64,000 nt of DNA from Bacilli bacterium (GTDB taxonomy: Bacteria; Bacillota_I; Bacilli_A; RF39; UBA660): NCBI GenBank assembly GCA_017541445.1, contig JAFXZC010000002.1, positions 1 through 64,000 on the forward strand, written 5' to 3'. The position numbers were made by a program, and so were the translations under genes. The notes under the pieces were generated by a model. It had not been told where the DNA came from and made no database searches. It was given only the letters and a program-made list of their open reading frames with translations. Shown in pieces: positions 28,287 to 37,398 of the stretch (within the stretch, counting starts at the first letter, position 1; each line of letters begins with the position of its first letter).

Positions 28287-28292
28287 TAATGT

Positions 28293-28440
28293 TGCGATAT
28301 ATCAAGGCAGTATTTTAAGTAATTATAATGTGTTTATTACCAATACGGTTATTAGTAATTAGGACTGCCCTAATGAACATATTAAAATAAACTCCCTATA
28401 ATCTATTTAAAATAAACCTATATATGTCAAATATATAGAA
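28293..28440 (+). promoter_or_regulatory. Structured leader of rpsD, probable ribosomal protein S4 autoregulatory RNA
   Basis: The leader contains GGCAGT (28306-28311) pairing with ACTGCC (28364-28369), enclosing smaller AT-rich inverted repeats around 28334-28358. Position and size fit the S4-binding leader known upstream of rpsD in Bacillus-type Firmicutes, where S4 represses its own translation. The assignment is from context and pairing, not from a covariance-model match. Confidence 0.6.
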
Positions 28441-28452
28441 AGGAGAAGAATT

Positions 28453-29055
28453 ATGGCAAGATACACAGGTCCTGTTTATAAGAAATCTCGTCGTTTAGGT
28501 TTTTCTATTCTTGAAAATGGAAAAGAATTAGCAAAACGTCCATATGCTCCTGGAGCTCATGGAAATGACAAAAGACGTAAATCAAGTGAATATGGAATCC
28601 AAATGGCTGAAAAGCAAAAAGTTAGATTAATGTATGGATTAAATGAAAAACAATTCCATAAATTATTCGATAAAGCTCAAAACATGAAAGGCCAAGCTGG
28701 TCTTAACCTATTACATTTACTAGAATGTAGATTAGATAATATGGTTTATAGACTTGGATTAGCTAAAACAAGAAAAGCTGCAAGACAAGTTGTTAATCAT
28801 GGACATATTACAGTTAACAATGTAAAAGTTGATATTCCTTCTTATACTTGCAAAGTTGGAGATGTAATAGCAGTTAAAGAAAACTCTGTTGATCATCCAG
28901 CAATTAAAGAAGCAGTAGAAACTTGCTTAAATCGTCCTGCATACGTAGAATTTGATAAAAACAAATTATGTGGTAAATTATTAAGACTTCCTGATAGAAG
29001 TGAACTTAATAGTGAAGTTAACGAAACACTTATCGTTGAATTCTATAACAGATAA
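28453..29055 (+). CDS. rpsD: 30S ribosomal protein S4
   Basis: 200 residues. It begins [17 protein letters not shown] and has the S4 RNA-binding domain ([34 protein letters not shown]), ending LIVEFYNR as usual. S4 nucleates assembly of the 30S body by binding 16S rRNA and, in Firmicutes, its own leader. The N-terminal zinc-binding cysteines of the C+ form are absent. RBS AAAGGAG. Stand-alone rpsD, away from the large ribosomal operons, is typical of Bacilli. Confidence 0.98.
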   Translation: MARYTGPVYKKSRRLGFSILENGKELAKRPYAPGAHGNDKRRKSSEYGIQMAEKQKVRLMYGLNEKQFHKLFDKAQNMKGQAGLNLLHLLECRLDNMVYRLGLAKTRKAARQVVNHGHITVNNVKVDIPSYTCKVGDVIAVKENSVDHPAIKEAVETCLNRPAYVEFDKNKLCGKLLRLPDRSELNSEVNETLIVEFYNR

Positions 29056-29058
29056 TAA

Positions 29059-29092
29059 AATAAAAACTCTAGTTAAACTAGAGTTTTTTTAT
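29059..29092. terminator. Bidirectional terminator after rpsD
   Basis: AAACTCTAG/CTAGAGTTT arms, A-run left and T-run right; it overlaps the stop of the convergent lipoprotein gene. Confidence 0.85.
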
Positions 29093-29548
29093 TTCTATAG
29101 AATTCAACATATTATTAAATATTTTATCTTTAAATACTTCATCCATATCAACAGATTTACTTCTATCTAAAGGTTCAATATAAAAATATAATACTTCATC
29201 CCCTACTAAAATATTTATTTCTAAATCTTTATTAGTTTGTTGATATCTATAACCATCATATTCTTTATTAAAAGTATCTTCTACAAAAGTATTCTTACTA
29301 CTTCTACCTTCTTTATTCTTATAATATTTATCACTACTATATAACCATAAAGAACCTTTAATATTTAATTCTTCACTTTCAAAAGAATACTTATCATCTA
29401 CTTCATCAAATACATAATCTGCATCTTTACTATAACTAAGAGTAACTACATAGTTATCAGATTTAATCTCATAACTATTTAAATCTTCTTTCTTACTACC
29501 ACAACTACATAATAATAAAATAATAATAACTAATAAATATTTCTTCAT
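29078..29548 (-). CDS. Small lipoprotein, unknown function
   Basis: 156 residues with a lipoprotein signal peptide (lipobox LLCSC, cysteine near residue 16). The mature part is acidic and rich in Tyr, Asp and Lys, predicted mostly beta, with no recognisable motif. It directly follows the M16 peptidase pair, its ATG overlapping the stop of the upstream peptidase by four bases, so it belongs to that operon. It may work with the peptidases at the membrane, but nothing in the sequence shows how. Confidence 0.75.
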   Translation of the reverse strand: MKKYLLVIIILLLCSCGSKKEDLNSYEIKSDNYVVTLSYSKDADYVFDEVDDKYSFESEELNIKGSLWLYSSDKYYKNKEGRSSKNTFVEDTFNKEYDGYRYQQTNKDLEINILVGDEVLYFYIEPLDRSKSVDMDEVFKDKIFNNMLNSIEIKKL

Positions 29549-30825
29549 ACAACCTCTTTATATGGTACTAATAAAACAGTACTAAAATATCTAAAATCTA
29601 ATAAATTAACTATCTTTAAAACATCATCTATTTTTAAATCATTATATCTATCATATAAATTATCTATTATCTTACCACTATATAATAATTGATCCATTAT
29701 ATCAGTATTAACATATTCAATATCATCATAATCATTTATTAAAGCAGCAATAGCAGCTTTACCTTTTCTTCTTAAATCACTTTCACTAACTTCTAAATTA
29801 TATAACTTATCTTTAACTAAATCTAATACTTTATCTACATATCTAGATTCAAATACAATACTAATAATAACTAAATCATTAGTAGTATCAACAGAAGTAC
29901 CTAAATGAGTAATTAAATTATTTTCATATAATACTTCTCTTAAATAAGAAGTACCTCCAAAATTAATACTTAATATAAAATTTAAATAAATATTTAAATA
30001 TGTCTCATCAAAATCTTTAAATAAACTTTTATCCATCTTAAAAGCAATCTTACATTTAGGTATTTCTACATTAGCTTCTATCTCTTTATATTTATTAATA
30101 ACTTTCATTTCTTCTTTATCTTTAATTATTACTGGATGTTTATAATTCTTAAATCTTTTACTATTCTGATTCTTCTTAACTATATTTAAAGCTTCCTCAA
30201 TATCAAAATTACCAGTAATAATTAAAAACATATTCTCAGGATGATAAAAAGTATCATAAACTAATTTTAAATCATTAGTACTAATACTTTTAACATCTTT
30301 AACTTCCCCAGTTACTAAATATCTTCTCTTATCATTCTTAAGTAAAGATCTATTTAAACCATAATATAACTTATGACCAGGATTATTCTTACCCATTCTA
30401 ACTTCTTCTACTATAATACCTTTTTCTTTCTTAACTAATTCATCAGTAAATACAGGAGTTTGAACATAATCTAATAAATGATTTAAATTATCTTTAAAAT
30501 TATTAGAAGCCATAACTTCATAACTAGTAAAATCAAAAGTAGTAAAAGCATTAATAGAAGAACCTAATTTATCAAAATATTCATGAGCAGTAGTACCATT
30601 CTCTTCATTAAAATTAACATGTTCTAAAAAATGAGCAACTCCATTAGGAACCTTATATTCTTTATTACCAATTTTAAATTCAGTATCTAATGCCCCATAC
30701 TTACAAGTTAAAGTAATATAAAAATTATTAACTTTATCATTCTTTAACATATATACATCTAAACCATTAGATAACTTCTCATAATATAAAGTCTCATCTA
30801 TTTTCTTCATTGGAATCTTCTTCAT
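29545..30825 (-). CDS. M16 zinc peptidase, YmfH-like, catalytic member of a pair
   Basis: 426 residues. The inverted zinc motif HFLEH appears near residue 65 (VAHFLEHVNF), with the downstream acidic ligand region (EKGIIVEEVRMG). It is a cytoplasmic, two-domain M16 protein of the YmfH type. The upstream gene is an M16 relative without the motif, giving the usual active/inactive pair of this family. ATG at 30825 is preferred to a GTG at 30834, which would leave AAGGGA too close. The role of such pairs is poorly known; related proteins process peptides. Confidence 0.88.
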   Translation of the reverse strand: MKKIPMKKIDETLYYEKLSNGLDVYMLKNDKVNNFYITLTCKYGALDTEFKIGNKEYKVPNGVAHFLEHVNFNEENGTTAHEYFDKLGSSINAFTTFDFTSYEVMASNNFKDNLNHLLDYVQTPVFTDELVKKEKGIIVEEVRMGKNNPGHKLYYGLNRSLLKNDKRRYLVTGEVKDVKSISTNDLKLVYDTFYHPENMFLIITGNFDIEEALNIVKKNQNSKRFKNYKHPVIIKDKEEMKVINKYKEIEANVEIPKCKIAFKMDKSLFKDFDETYLNIYLNFILSINFGGTSYLREVLYENNLITHLGTSVDTTNDLVIISIVFESRYVDKVLDLVKDKLYNLEVSESDLRRKGKAAIAALINDYDDIEYVNTDIMDQLLYSGKIIDNLYDRYNDLKIDDVLKIVNLLDFRYFSTVLLVPYKEVV

Positions 30826-30826
30826 A

Positions 30827-32086
30827 TTACTCACTTCCCTTTAAAATATAAATAACATTTAATTTAATCTTATTACCTAATTCCATAACTTCTTCTTTAG
30901 TAATACTATTATATAATTTAATTCTTTCTTCAGGTAAAGGAATATTATCTATATTATTCATAAAATAATTATTAATCATTCCACCAGGACTATCTAAAGA
31001 AATATAAATATTATTTAAAATACTCTTCTTAGCATTAATTAAATCTTCATCATCAAAAATACCATTCTTCATTTCATCTAAAGCTTTATTAACTAAACTA
31101 ATACATTTATCTTTATCTTTAGCATTTAAACCTACATATATCATTAATAAACTATCATATTTTTGATAATTACTAAATAAGTTATAACATAAAGAATTCT
31201 CTTCTCTAATATATTTATATAATTTAGCAGTTAAACCACCATTACCAAAAATACTATTATATACAGGTAATACAAAATTCTTTTCTCTTTCAGTTAATTT
31301 ATCTAAATTAAATAACATAATAAAACTATCTTGTTCATAATGACCTAATTCTTCAATATTCTTAACTTTATTACATAACTTATTATGTATTAATAAATTA
31401 TTAATCTTCTCATTCTTATTATTAAATATAAATTTCTTCTTTAATAATTTAACTATATCATTCATATCCATATTACCAATAATATATATTTCAATAGAAG
31501 ACTCATTAAATAAATAATTATAAGTATTAACTAAATTACTAGTACTTATTTTCTTTAAATCTTTTAAATTACCAACTAAAGAATAACTAGATAAAGAATC
31601 TTTATCCATATGATAATGACTTCTTAAAACAGCATACTTAACAGGACTTTCTTTTTCAGTCTCTATATTAGCTTGTAATCTATTTTTAGCAATATTAAAA
31701 CTTCTCTTATCAAATTCTTTATTCTCTATATTAGGATTAAATAAAACTTCATAGAATAAATCTAAAACATCATTTAAATAATTATCATCACAATATTTAG
31801 GATTTAAAAAATCTACTACAAAAGAAGTAAATAAATAATTACCTAATCTAGTACTACCCCCTCTAATACTAGTACTATATAAATTCTCCATAGCAATAGC
31901 TAAATCTCTTCTAGTAGGATACTTCTTACAAGAATAAGTCATAGTATCTATTAACATATTAATACTAGTAATTTTATTTATATCCATTTTATTTCTAAAC
32001 ATAATCTCTATAGAACAATTTTTAAACTTATCTGTTCTAACAGTATGTACATTAATATTATTATACTTAAATAATTTATAATCCAT
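30827..32086 (-). CDS. M16 family protein, YmfF-like, non-catalytic member of a pair
   Basis: 419 residues with the M16 fold (for example NNINVHTVRTDKFKNCSIEIMF at the front and FGNGGLTAKLYKYIREENSLCYN in the second half). At the place of HxxEH the sequence reads TMTYSCKKYPTR, without zinc ligands, so it should be inactive alone. It matches the YmfF partner of YmfH seen in Firmicutes. The next gene starts at its stop codon. RBS GAGGTG. A terminator separates this operon from the upstream anchored protein. Confidence 0.85.
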   Translation of the reverse strand: MDYKLFKYNNINVHTVRTDKFKNCSIEIMFRNKMDINKITSINMLIDTMTYSCKKYPTRRDLAIAMENLYSTSIRGGSTRLGNYLFTSFVVDFLNPKYCDDNYLNDVLDLFYEVLFNPNIENKEFDKRSFNIAKNRLQANIETEKESPVKYAVLRSHYHMDKDSLSSYSLVGNLKDLKKISTSNLVNTYNYLFNESSIEIYIIGNMDMNDIVKLLKKKFIFNNKNEKINNLLIHNKLCNKVKNIEELGHYEQDSFIMLFNLDKLTEREKNFVLPVYNSIFGNGGLTAKLYKYIREENSLCYNLFSNYQKYDSLLMIYVGLNAKDKDKCISLVNKALDEMKNGIFDDEDLINAKKSILNNIYISLDSPGGMINNYFMNNIDNIPLPEERIKLYNSITKEEVMELGNKIKLNVIYILKGSE

Positions 32087-32113
32087 AAAGCACCTCTTAA
32101 GTATTATAACACT

Positions 32114-32139
32114 AAAAAAAGGTTCATATGAACCTTTTA
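32114..32139 (-). terminator. Terminator of the anchored repeat protein gene
   Basis: AAAAGGTTCAT/ATGAACCTTTT inverted repeat with T-run on the minus strand, just after the stop at 32142. Confidence 0.85.
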
Positions 32140-32141
32140 TA

Positions 32142-33683
32142 TTAATATTCTTTTTCTACTGGAGGTTGTGACATATATTGAACTGATTCAGCAACTTTTT
32201 TACCTTTGCTACCAGTATATCTATATAAGTCTCCACGACTCTTAGAAGAACTATAATCTTTTAGATAATAAATTAAATCATCTTTAATATATGTTACTGA
32301 ATGAACATCAGTATCAATCTTCTTACCTTTTCCACCTTTAGTATAGTAGAAATCACCAGAAGTTCCATCATAATTCTTAGTATAATATAGAATACTACCA
32401 TCTTTATTAGGACTTACTGATCTATAAACATCAGTATCAATCTTTTTAGCTTTAGAAGTAGTAGCAATATATAAATCACCACATTTATTATCATCTAAAT
32501 CAGTAACAAATGCTAATTTACCATCCATAGGAATAACTGAACCTTGAACATCTTCAGCTAACTTCTTAGCAGTTTTTAATTTCTTACCACTAATCTTAGC
32601 AATATATAAATCAGCATCATCATTCTTATAGTAAACAGCTTCACTACCTAAGAAAGAAGCACCAGCAATATCTTCACCTATTTTATAAGGATCCTTATCA
32701 CCTTTTTGGAAATATAATACACCATCTTTTGTATATAAGAATAATTCATTCTCTAAATCAAAATCTTCTAATTCAGCAGTTTCTTTTAAAATCTTAGTAG
32801 ATTTTTTACCATTATAGATATATACATCCATATCTTCATCTTCAACTACAGAATATAGAACTTTAGCACAACTTTCTTCACCACAAGTAAAGTCTTCTAC
32901 ATCTTTAGAAATCTTTTCAGCTTTATCTTTACTTACACTATATGAATATAGATTATTTTCATCATCTACATAAATAACTACTTTACCATCTAATTCAAAT
33001 GCAGCAGAACGATAATCACTAACAATCTTCTTACGATCATCTTTCTTAGCTTTTAAACTTCTAATATAAAGATTATCATCTTTCTTATAAACAATCTTAT
33101 CATCAGTATAACCAACAATATCAGATACTTCAGATTCTAGTTTTTCTTTTTCTTTACCAGGAACTACAGAATATAAAGTATTATTATCATCTAAAGCAAT
33201 AATATACTTATCATTTGGAGTCCAATAAGCAGTACTAGCATCAGAAACTATCTTAGAAGTTTCTTCTTTAGCTTTAGCATCATATAGATATAAAGAACCA
33301 TTCTTTCTGAAGATTAAATATCTATTAGTAGTATTAGCATATTTAACATTAACACTACCTTCACTAGCTAATTTAACAGCATCTTTTTCCTTTCCTTTTT
33401 CATTTAGTAACATAATGTCACCTTCACTAGTTTTATATACTAGTGGATAACTGATATCTTTACCACCACCGCAGCAAGATAGAGCCAAAACAACCAAAAC
33501 CAATACACATAATGCACATAAAATGTGTAACACCTTGAAACCACAAACTTGTTTGTCTAAGAAAGCTTTGCAATCAAAACCAGCTTTTGGAGCTTCTTTT
33601 TTAGCTTCAGCAGTAGTTTCTGCTTTTACTTCTTCAACAACTTCTTTAGCAGTTTCTTTTTCTTTGTCTTTTTCTTTTCCCAT
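32142..33683 (-). CDS. Membrane-anchored repeat protein, probable beta-propeller
   Basis: 513 residues. A charged cytoplasmic N-terminus (K, E and A rich, residues 1-35) precedes a membrane segment (FKVLHILCALCVLVLVVLAL). Outside it has about ten repeats of roughly 35-40 residues with the pattern D-x-LYxY-(x)n-KKI, for example GDLYIATTSKAKKIDTDV and GDLYRYTGSKGKKVAESV. This looks like the DUF5050/TolB-type propeller. No enzymatic motif is seen. Cysteines crowd the membrane segment (LSCC). Start set at 33683 because GGGAG precedes it. Codon use is less AT-extreme than in its neighbours (more GCT, AAG and GAG-like codons), consistent with high expression. Confidence 0.7.
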   Translation of the reverse strand: MGKEKDKEKETAKEVVEEVKAETTAEAKKEAPKAGFDCKAFLDKQVCGFKVLHILCALCVLVLVVLALSCCGGGKDISYPLVYKTSEGDIMLLNEKGKEKDAVKLASEGSVNVKYANTTNRYLIFRKNGSLYLYDAKAKEETSKIVSDASTAYWTPNDKYIIALDDNNTLYSVVPGKEKEKLESEVSDIVGYTDDKIVYKKDDNLYIRSLKAKKDDRKKIVSDYRSAAFELDGKVVIYVDDENNLYSYSVSKDKAEKISKDVEDFTCGEESCAKVLYSVVEDEDMDVYIYNGKKSTKILKETAELEDFDLENELFLYTKDGVLYFQKGDKDPYKIGEDIAGASFLGSEAVYYKNDDADLYIAKISGKKLKTAKKLAEDVQGSVIPMDGKLAFVTDLDDNKCGDLYIATTSKAKKIDTDVYRSVSPNKDGSILYYTKNYDGTSGDFYYTKGGKGKKIDTDVHSVTYIKDDLIYYLKDYSSSKSRGDLYRYTGSKGKKVAESVQYMSQPPVEKEY

Positions 33684-33759
33684 ACAAATCTCCCTCACTA
33701 TAGATTTTTGCTTTCGCTAATTAAATTATAATTCTAACTGATAATAAAATCAAGGTATA

Positions 33760-34890
33760 TTAACCACCAATAATTCTTTCATATTCACTTTCCATATAAT
33801 CATCAGTCATCCCTGCAATATAATCAATAACCTTTCTTTCAGCACTATTATTATCTAAATATTTACTATCCATATCATTTAAAAATATAGTAAAAATTCT
33901 CGAATTTTTATTATCATTTTTAACATCATTTAAATAAGTATCAAATATAGTATTAAACATCTTATTATATAAATCTATTTGTTCATCACTATTAGCTTTT
34001 TTATAAATATATTCATAATTAAATTCTTTTAAATCCTTAATAGCTTTAAATACTTTATCACTAACTTTAATATAATCTTTATCATAACTATTTTCTAATA
34101 TATCCATAATAATAGTATTAATAATCTCTCTATTAGAAGTACCTAATACAGAAGTAACACTACTAGGTATTTGATCTATTGTAATTAAATTCATTCTCAT
34201 AGCATCTTCTATATCCCTACCAATATAAGCAATAATATCACTTATTCTAACAACACAACCTTCTAAAGTACAAGGAACTAATTTCTTAATCATATCTTTA
34301 TCCGTATAACATCTATTATATTCATCTAAAAAAATATTTTTATCTTTCTTACTAGATCTATATTCATCTAATTCTAATTCCCCATTATGACATAAAATAG
34401 CATCTAATACTTGAAAAGAAATATTCTTACCCTTTCCATTATCTTCTAAATCCATTAAAGTTCTAACACTTTGAACATTATGATTAAAATAGCCACAATT
34501 ATTTTTTAAACTAATCTCATTAAGAATTCTTTCACCCACATGTCCAAATGGAACATGTCCTAAATCATGTCCCAATGCAGCAGCTTCAATTAAATCTTCA
34601 TTAAGATTTAATGCTCTACCAATAGTTCTAGCTATCTTACTAACCATTTGGACATGTGTCATACGTTTACTAATATTATCATTATCATTAAAACTAAATA
34701 CTTGAGTCTTATCCATATATCTAGTATAAGATAAACTATATAAAATACGATCTATATCTCTAAAATAAGCAGTTCTAATATCATTATCTTCTTCATCAAA
34801 TAATCTAATAGCATCTTCATCTTTACAAGCATACTCACTAATTAAACTATTCTTCTTTTTCATATTATCATTAATAACATCTAAATACAT
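33760..34890 (-). CDS. dgt: HD-domain dGTP triphosphohydrolase-like protein
   Basis: 376 residues. The HD motif is in AALGHDLGHVPFGHVGE (about residues 105-120), preceded by R-x-x-H (KRMTHVQMV) as in Dgt proteins, and followed by a conserved D in VRISDIIAYIGRDIEDA. Known family members cleave dGTP to deoxyguanosine and triphosphate and help set dNTP pools. Many such Firmicute proteins have other or unknown substrates, so the exact reaction is uncertain. RBS AGGTGAT. Single gene with no clear terminator downstream. Confidence 0.85.
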   Translation of the reverse strand: MYLDVINDNMKKKNSLISEYACKDEDAIRLFDEEDNDIRTAYFRDIDRILYSLSYTRYMDKTQVFSFNDNDNISKRMTHVQMVSKIARTIGRALNLNEDLIEAAALGHDLGHVPFGHVGERILNEISLKNNCGYFNHNVQSVRTLMDLEDNGKGKNISFQVLDAILCHNGELELDEYRSSKKDKNIFLDEYNRCYTDKDMIKKLVPCTLEGCVVRISDIIAYIGRDIEDAMRMNLITIDQIPSSVTSVLGTSNREIINTIIMDILENSYDKDYIKVSDKVFKAIKDLKEFNYEYIYKKANSDEQIDLYNKMFNTIFDTYLNDVKNDNKNSRIFTIFLNDMDSKYLDNNSAERKVIDYIAGMTDDYMESEYERIIGG

Positions 34891-34915
34891 ATAATCACCT
34901 AAATAAATTATAACA

Positions 34916-34945
34916 TAAAAAAAGCAAACATATTGTTTGCTTTAT
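34916..34945 (-). terminator. Terminator of the first DUF285 gene
   Basis: AAAGCAAAC/GTTTGCTTT hairpin with a five-base loop, overlapping the stop codon at 34942; T-run on the minus strand. Confidence 0.8.
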
Positions 34946-37323
34946 GTTGTTATTAAATTACCTTTAATTGCACTACCATCACCAGTTGCAATTATATCAT
35001 CAATATTAGTTACTTCATTTGTATAATTAACTACAACACGTCCAATCATATAATTAAAAGCATTATCAAAAATTTCTGGCTTTTTTAATATGTTTAACTC
35101 AATATTTACTTGAGCATTAGTAAAGATATTTTTTATATTATCAGCATATACATTTAAAGATCCAACTTGGATACTACATCTACCAGAATTACAAGCATAA
35201 CTAAACATACCATACATATTAGTAACATTCGATGTATCCCACTTTGATAAATTTCCAATAAAAGTCTCTGATGAACGTGAACCAAGATTTCTAAACATAT
35301 TACTCATATCCGTTACGTTAGAAACATCCCAATTTGATAAATTTCCCAAATTTATACTTGTAGCTCTACTCCCTACTCCAGAAAACATGTCAGACATATC
35401 AGTTACTTTTGACGTATCCCAATTTGATAGATTTCCAATAGAATACGTAGTAGCAACCACACCAGAACTTGCAAACATCCTAGCCATATCAGTAACATTT
35501 GAAACATCCCAATTTGATAAACCTACCAAAATAAATTCAGATGTTTTATATCCAGTTATTTCAAACATTCCATACATATTAACAACATTTGATGTATCCC
35601 AATTTGATAAATCTCCGACATTCCACGAAGTTGAATTCATTCCCGATCTATAAAATAATCTCTTCATGTTAACAACACTAGAAGTATCCCAATTTGATAA
35701 AGGGCCAATATTCCAAATAGTAGCATTAAAGCGTCCCATTTCAGAAAATAAATAACTCATATTAGTAACTTTTGATACATCCCAATTATTTAAACCTATA
35801 ACATTAACACTATTTGCATGAGCACCACTCGAATCAAATAATGACTTCATATTACTAACATTACTTAAATTCCAATTCGATAAATCTATTTCAAAACTAT
35901 CAACACTATCAGCAGTATAATAGAACATGTGATTTATATCACTTACTTTATCTAAATTAAAATTTTCAACATCAGAAAAATCAACAATATTATATAAATA
36001 ACTTAATAAATAAGAAGAATCTTTATTAAGCATTACATTATCTGCTTCAGAATAATAATATAACGTATTATTATCATACCACCCATAAATAAGTTCTCTA
36101 GAATTAGGAGAAGACAATATATTTTTAGACAAATCCATCCTAGGAAGAGATGTTTTTAATTGTGATTTTATTTCAGATACATCAACTACTTCTTTTAATC
36201 CATCAGACTCAGCATCATAGATTAAATAACTACTAATAGTTGAAGGAGCTTGAGAACTTTTCATTAGAAAAAAATGATAATATTTCAAATTATAATTTAC
36301 TACATCCTTAGGAACAGAAAATATCACACTAGTAGACGCTGTAAAACGATAATAGTCAGAATCGTCTGATTGTTCAACATATTTGTAAAATGTACAATTA
36401 TCTCCTCTAGATTGATCAACAAGCAGACAATTATTAGGCATATTCGCAAACATATAGTCAAATAATTCATCAACTTCTGCATCACTAATACCATTTTCTA
36501 TAACATCTAATTGCTCTTCAGCTAAAGTCTTAATATTATCTGGAAGCGTTTCACTTCTCTTAATACTTTTAATATTCTCTCTACCACCAGCTAATAAATC
36601 CATCTTTTTATTAACAATAAGACCTTCATCAAATTCAGCAACTAAATTTATCTTAACATTAGCTTCTATTTTAAATTCAAACTTCTTAGCAGCATATACT
36701 ATAATAGGCATTAATAATATTCCACCTATAAGCATCATATATTTAGCTACTTTATGTTTTCTTAATACTACAAATACAACAAACGAAATAGTTAATAATA
36801 CTACAGCAATAATAATTCTACCAGAAGTAGTATTAGGATTAACAACTTCCTTAACAGTATCTATATTTAATAATTGTTCAATTAAAGAATCTTTCTTCTC
36901 TTCTATATTCAAAGTAACTACTTTATTATCATTATAAACACCATTTACTATCTTATCAGGTTCTACTTCATTTTTATATAATATATCTAAATATACTATT
37001 GTATTTGAATTAGGTGCTATTAATTTAGAATCATTATTATAATCTAAACTATATTCAATATAATCAGAATTACTATCTATTTCACCAAATTCATATTCAT
37101 CATTAGTATTATTAACAACACTAATCTTATATTTAAGATTATCTCCTTTATTATATAAATTTAAATCAAGAATTATATTATTTCCTTCTAATCTTGCAGG
37201 ATTACTTTCTAAAAAACTATTTTCATTATTTACTAATTCAATAGATTCAATATGAATATCACTTTCTGCATATACTATAAAAGGAATAAATAATAACAAT
37301 ATAAAAGATAATAATTTCTTCAT
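34942..37323 (-). CDS. Two-module surface protein with DUF285/BspA-like repeats
   Basis: 793 residues. Module 1: signal peptide (IPFIVYA-E), the beta-rich domain with NKGDNLKYKISVVNN, and NPNTTSG near residue 180, then a membrane segment and LRKHKVAK. An internal signal-like segment (MMLIGGILLMP) ends IVYA, followed by module 2: KKFEFKIEANV, a unique region, then nine DUF285 repeats of 30 residues (consensus LSNWDTSNVTNMxxMFxxxG). DUF285 repeats occur in mycoplasma and gut bacterial adhesin-like surface proteins. Start at 37323 with GGAGTG RBS. The 5' end and upstream region match those of the gene at 37397-40189 almost exactly. Confidence 0.85.
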   Translation of the reverse strand: MKKLLSFILLLFIPFIVYAESDIHIESIELVNNENSFLESNPARLEGNNIILDLNLYNKGDNLKYKISVVNNTNDEYEFGEIDSNSDYIEYSLDYNNDSKLIAPNSNTIVYLDILYKNEVEPDKIVNGVYNDNKVVTLNIEEKKDSLIEQLLNIDTVKEVVNPNTTSGRIIIAVVLLTISFVVFVVLRKHKVAKYMMLIGGILLMPIIVYAAKKFEFKIEANVKINLVAEFDEGLIVNKKMDLLAGGRENIKSIKRSETLPDNIKTLAEEQLDVIENGISDAEVDELFDYMFANMPNNCLLVDQSRGDNCTFYKYVEQSDDSDYYRFTASTSVIFSVPKDVVNYNLKYYHFFLMKSSQAPSTISSYLIYDAESDGLKEVVDVSEIKSQLKTSLPRMDLSKNILSSPNSRELIYGWYDNNTLYYYSEADNVMLNKDSSYLLSYLYNIVDFSDVENFNLDKVSDINHMFYYTADSVDSFEIDLSNWNLSNVSNMKSLFDSSGAHANSVNVIGLNNWDVSKVTNMSYLFSEMGRFNATIWNIGPLSNWDTSSVVNMKRLFYRSGMNSTSWNVGDLSNWDTSNVVNMYGMFEITGYKTSEFILVGLSNWDVSNVTDMARMFASSGVVATTYSIGNLSNWDTSKVTDMSDMFSGVGSRATSINLGNLSNWDVSNVTDMSNMFRNLGSRSSETFIGNLSKWDTSNVTNMYGMFSYACNSGRCSIQVGSLNVYADNIKNIFTNAQVNIELNILKKPEIFDNAFNYMIGRVVVNYTNEVTNIDDIIATGDGSAIKGNLITT
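35160..35970 (-). repeat. Coding tandem repeat, nine DUF285 units of about 90 bp
   Basis: Nine diverged copies of a 30-residue unit, keyed by W-D-[TV]-S-N-V-[TV]-[ND]-M-x-x-M-F. At DNA level they are visible as repeated 'atcccaatttgataaa' blocks on the plus strand, most of them near-exact multiples of 90 bases apart. Confidence 0.85.
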
Positions 37324-37376
37324 AATAACACTCCATATCTTAATAATAATATAACATAAAAATAAAAAATAAAAAA
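37225..37376 (-). repeat. 5' block shared with the neighbouring DUF285 gene (copy A)
   Basis: About 152 bases covering the promoter region, RBS and first 30 or so codons match 40091-40242 with about two mismatches by eye. This points to a recent duplication or gene conversion. Confidence 0.8.
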
Positions 37377-37377
37377 T

Positions 37378-37398
37378 AACAAACATTTCTGTTTGCTT
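37378..37398 (-). terminator. Weak terminator-like hairpin of the second DUF285 gene
   Basis: CAAAC/GTTTG arms at the stop codon, followed on the minus strand by a T-rich tract that is also the leader of the next gene. Confidence 0.35.

Noticed and set aside
28207..28292. T-box leader or tRNA between ezrA and rpsD
   Set aside because: No T-box sequence, acceptor stem or CCA-like end was found; the structured part fits an S4 leader.
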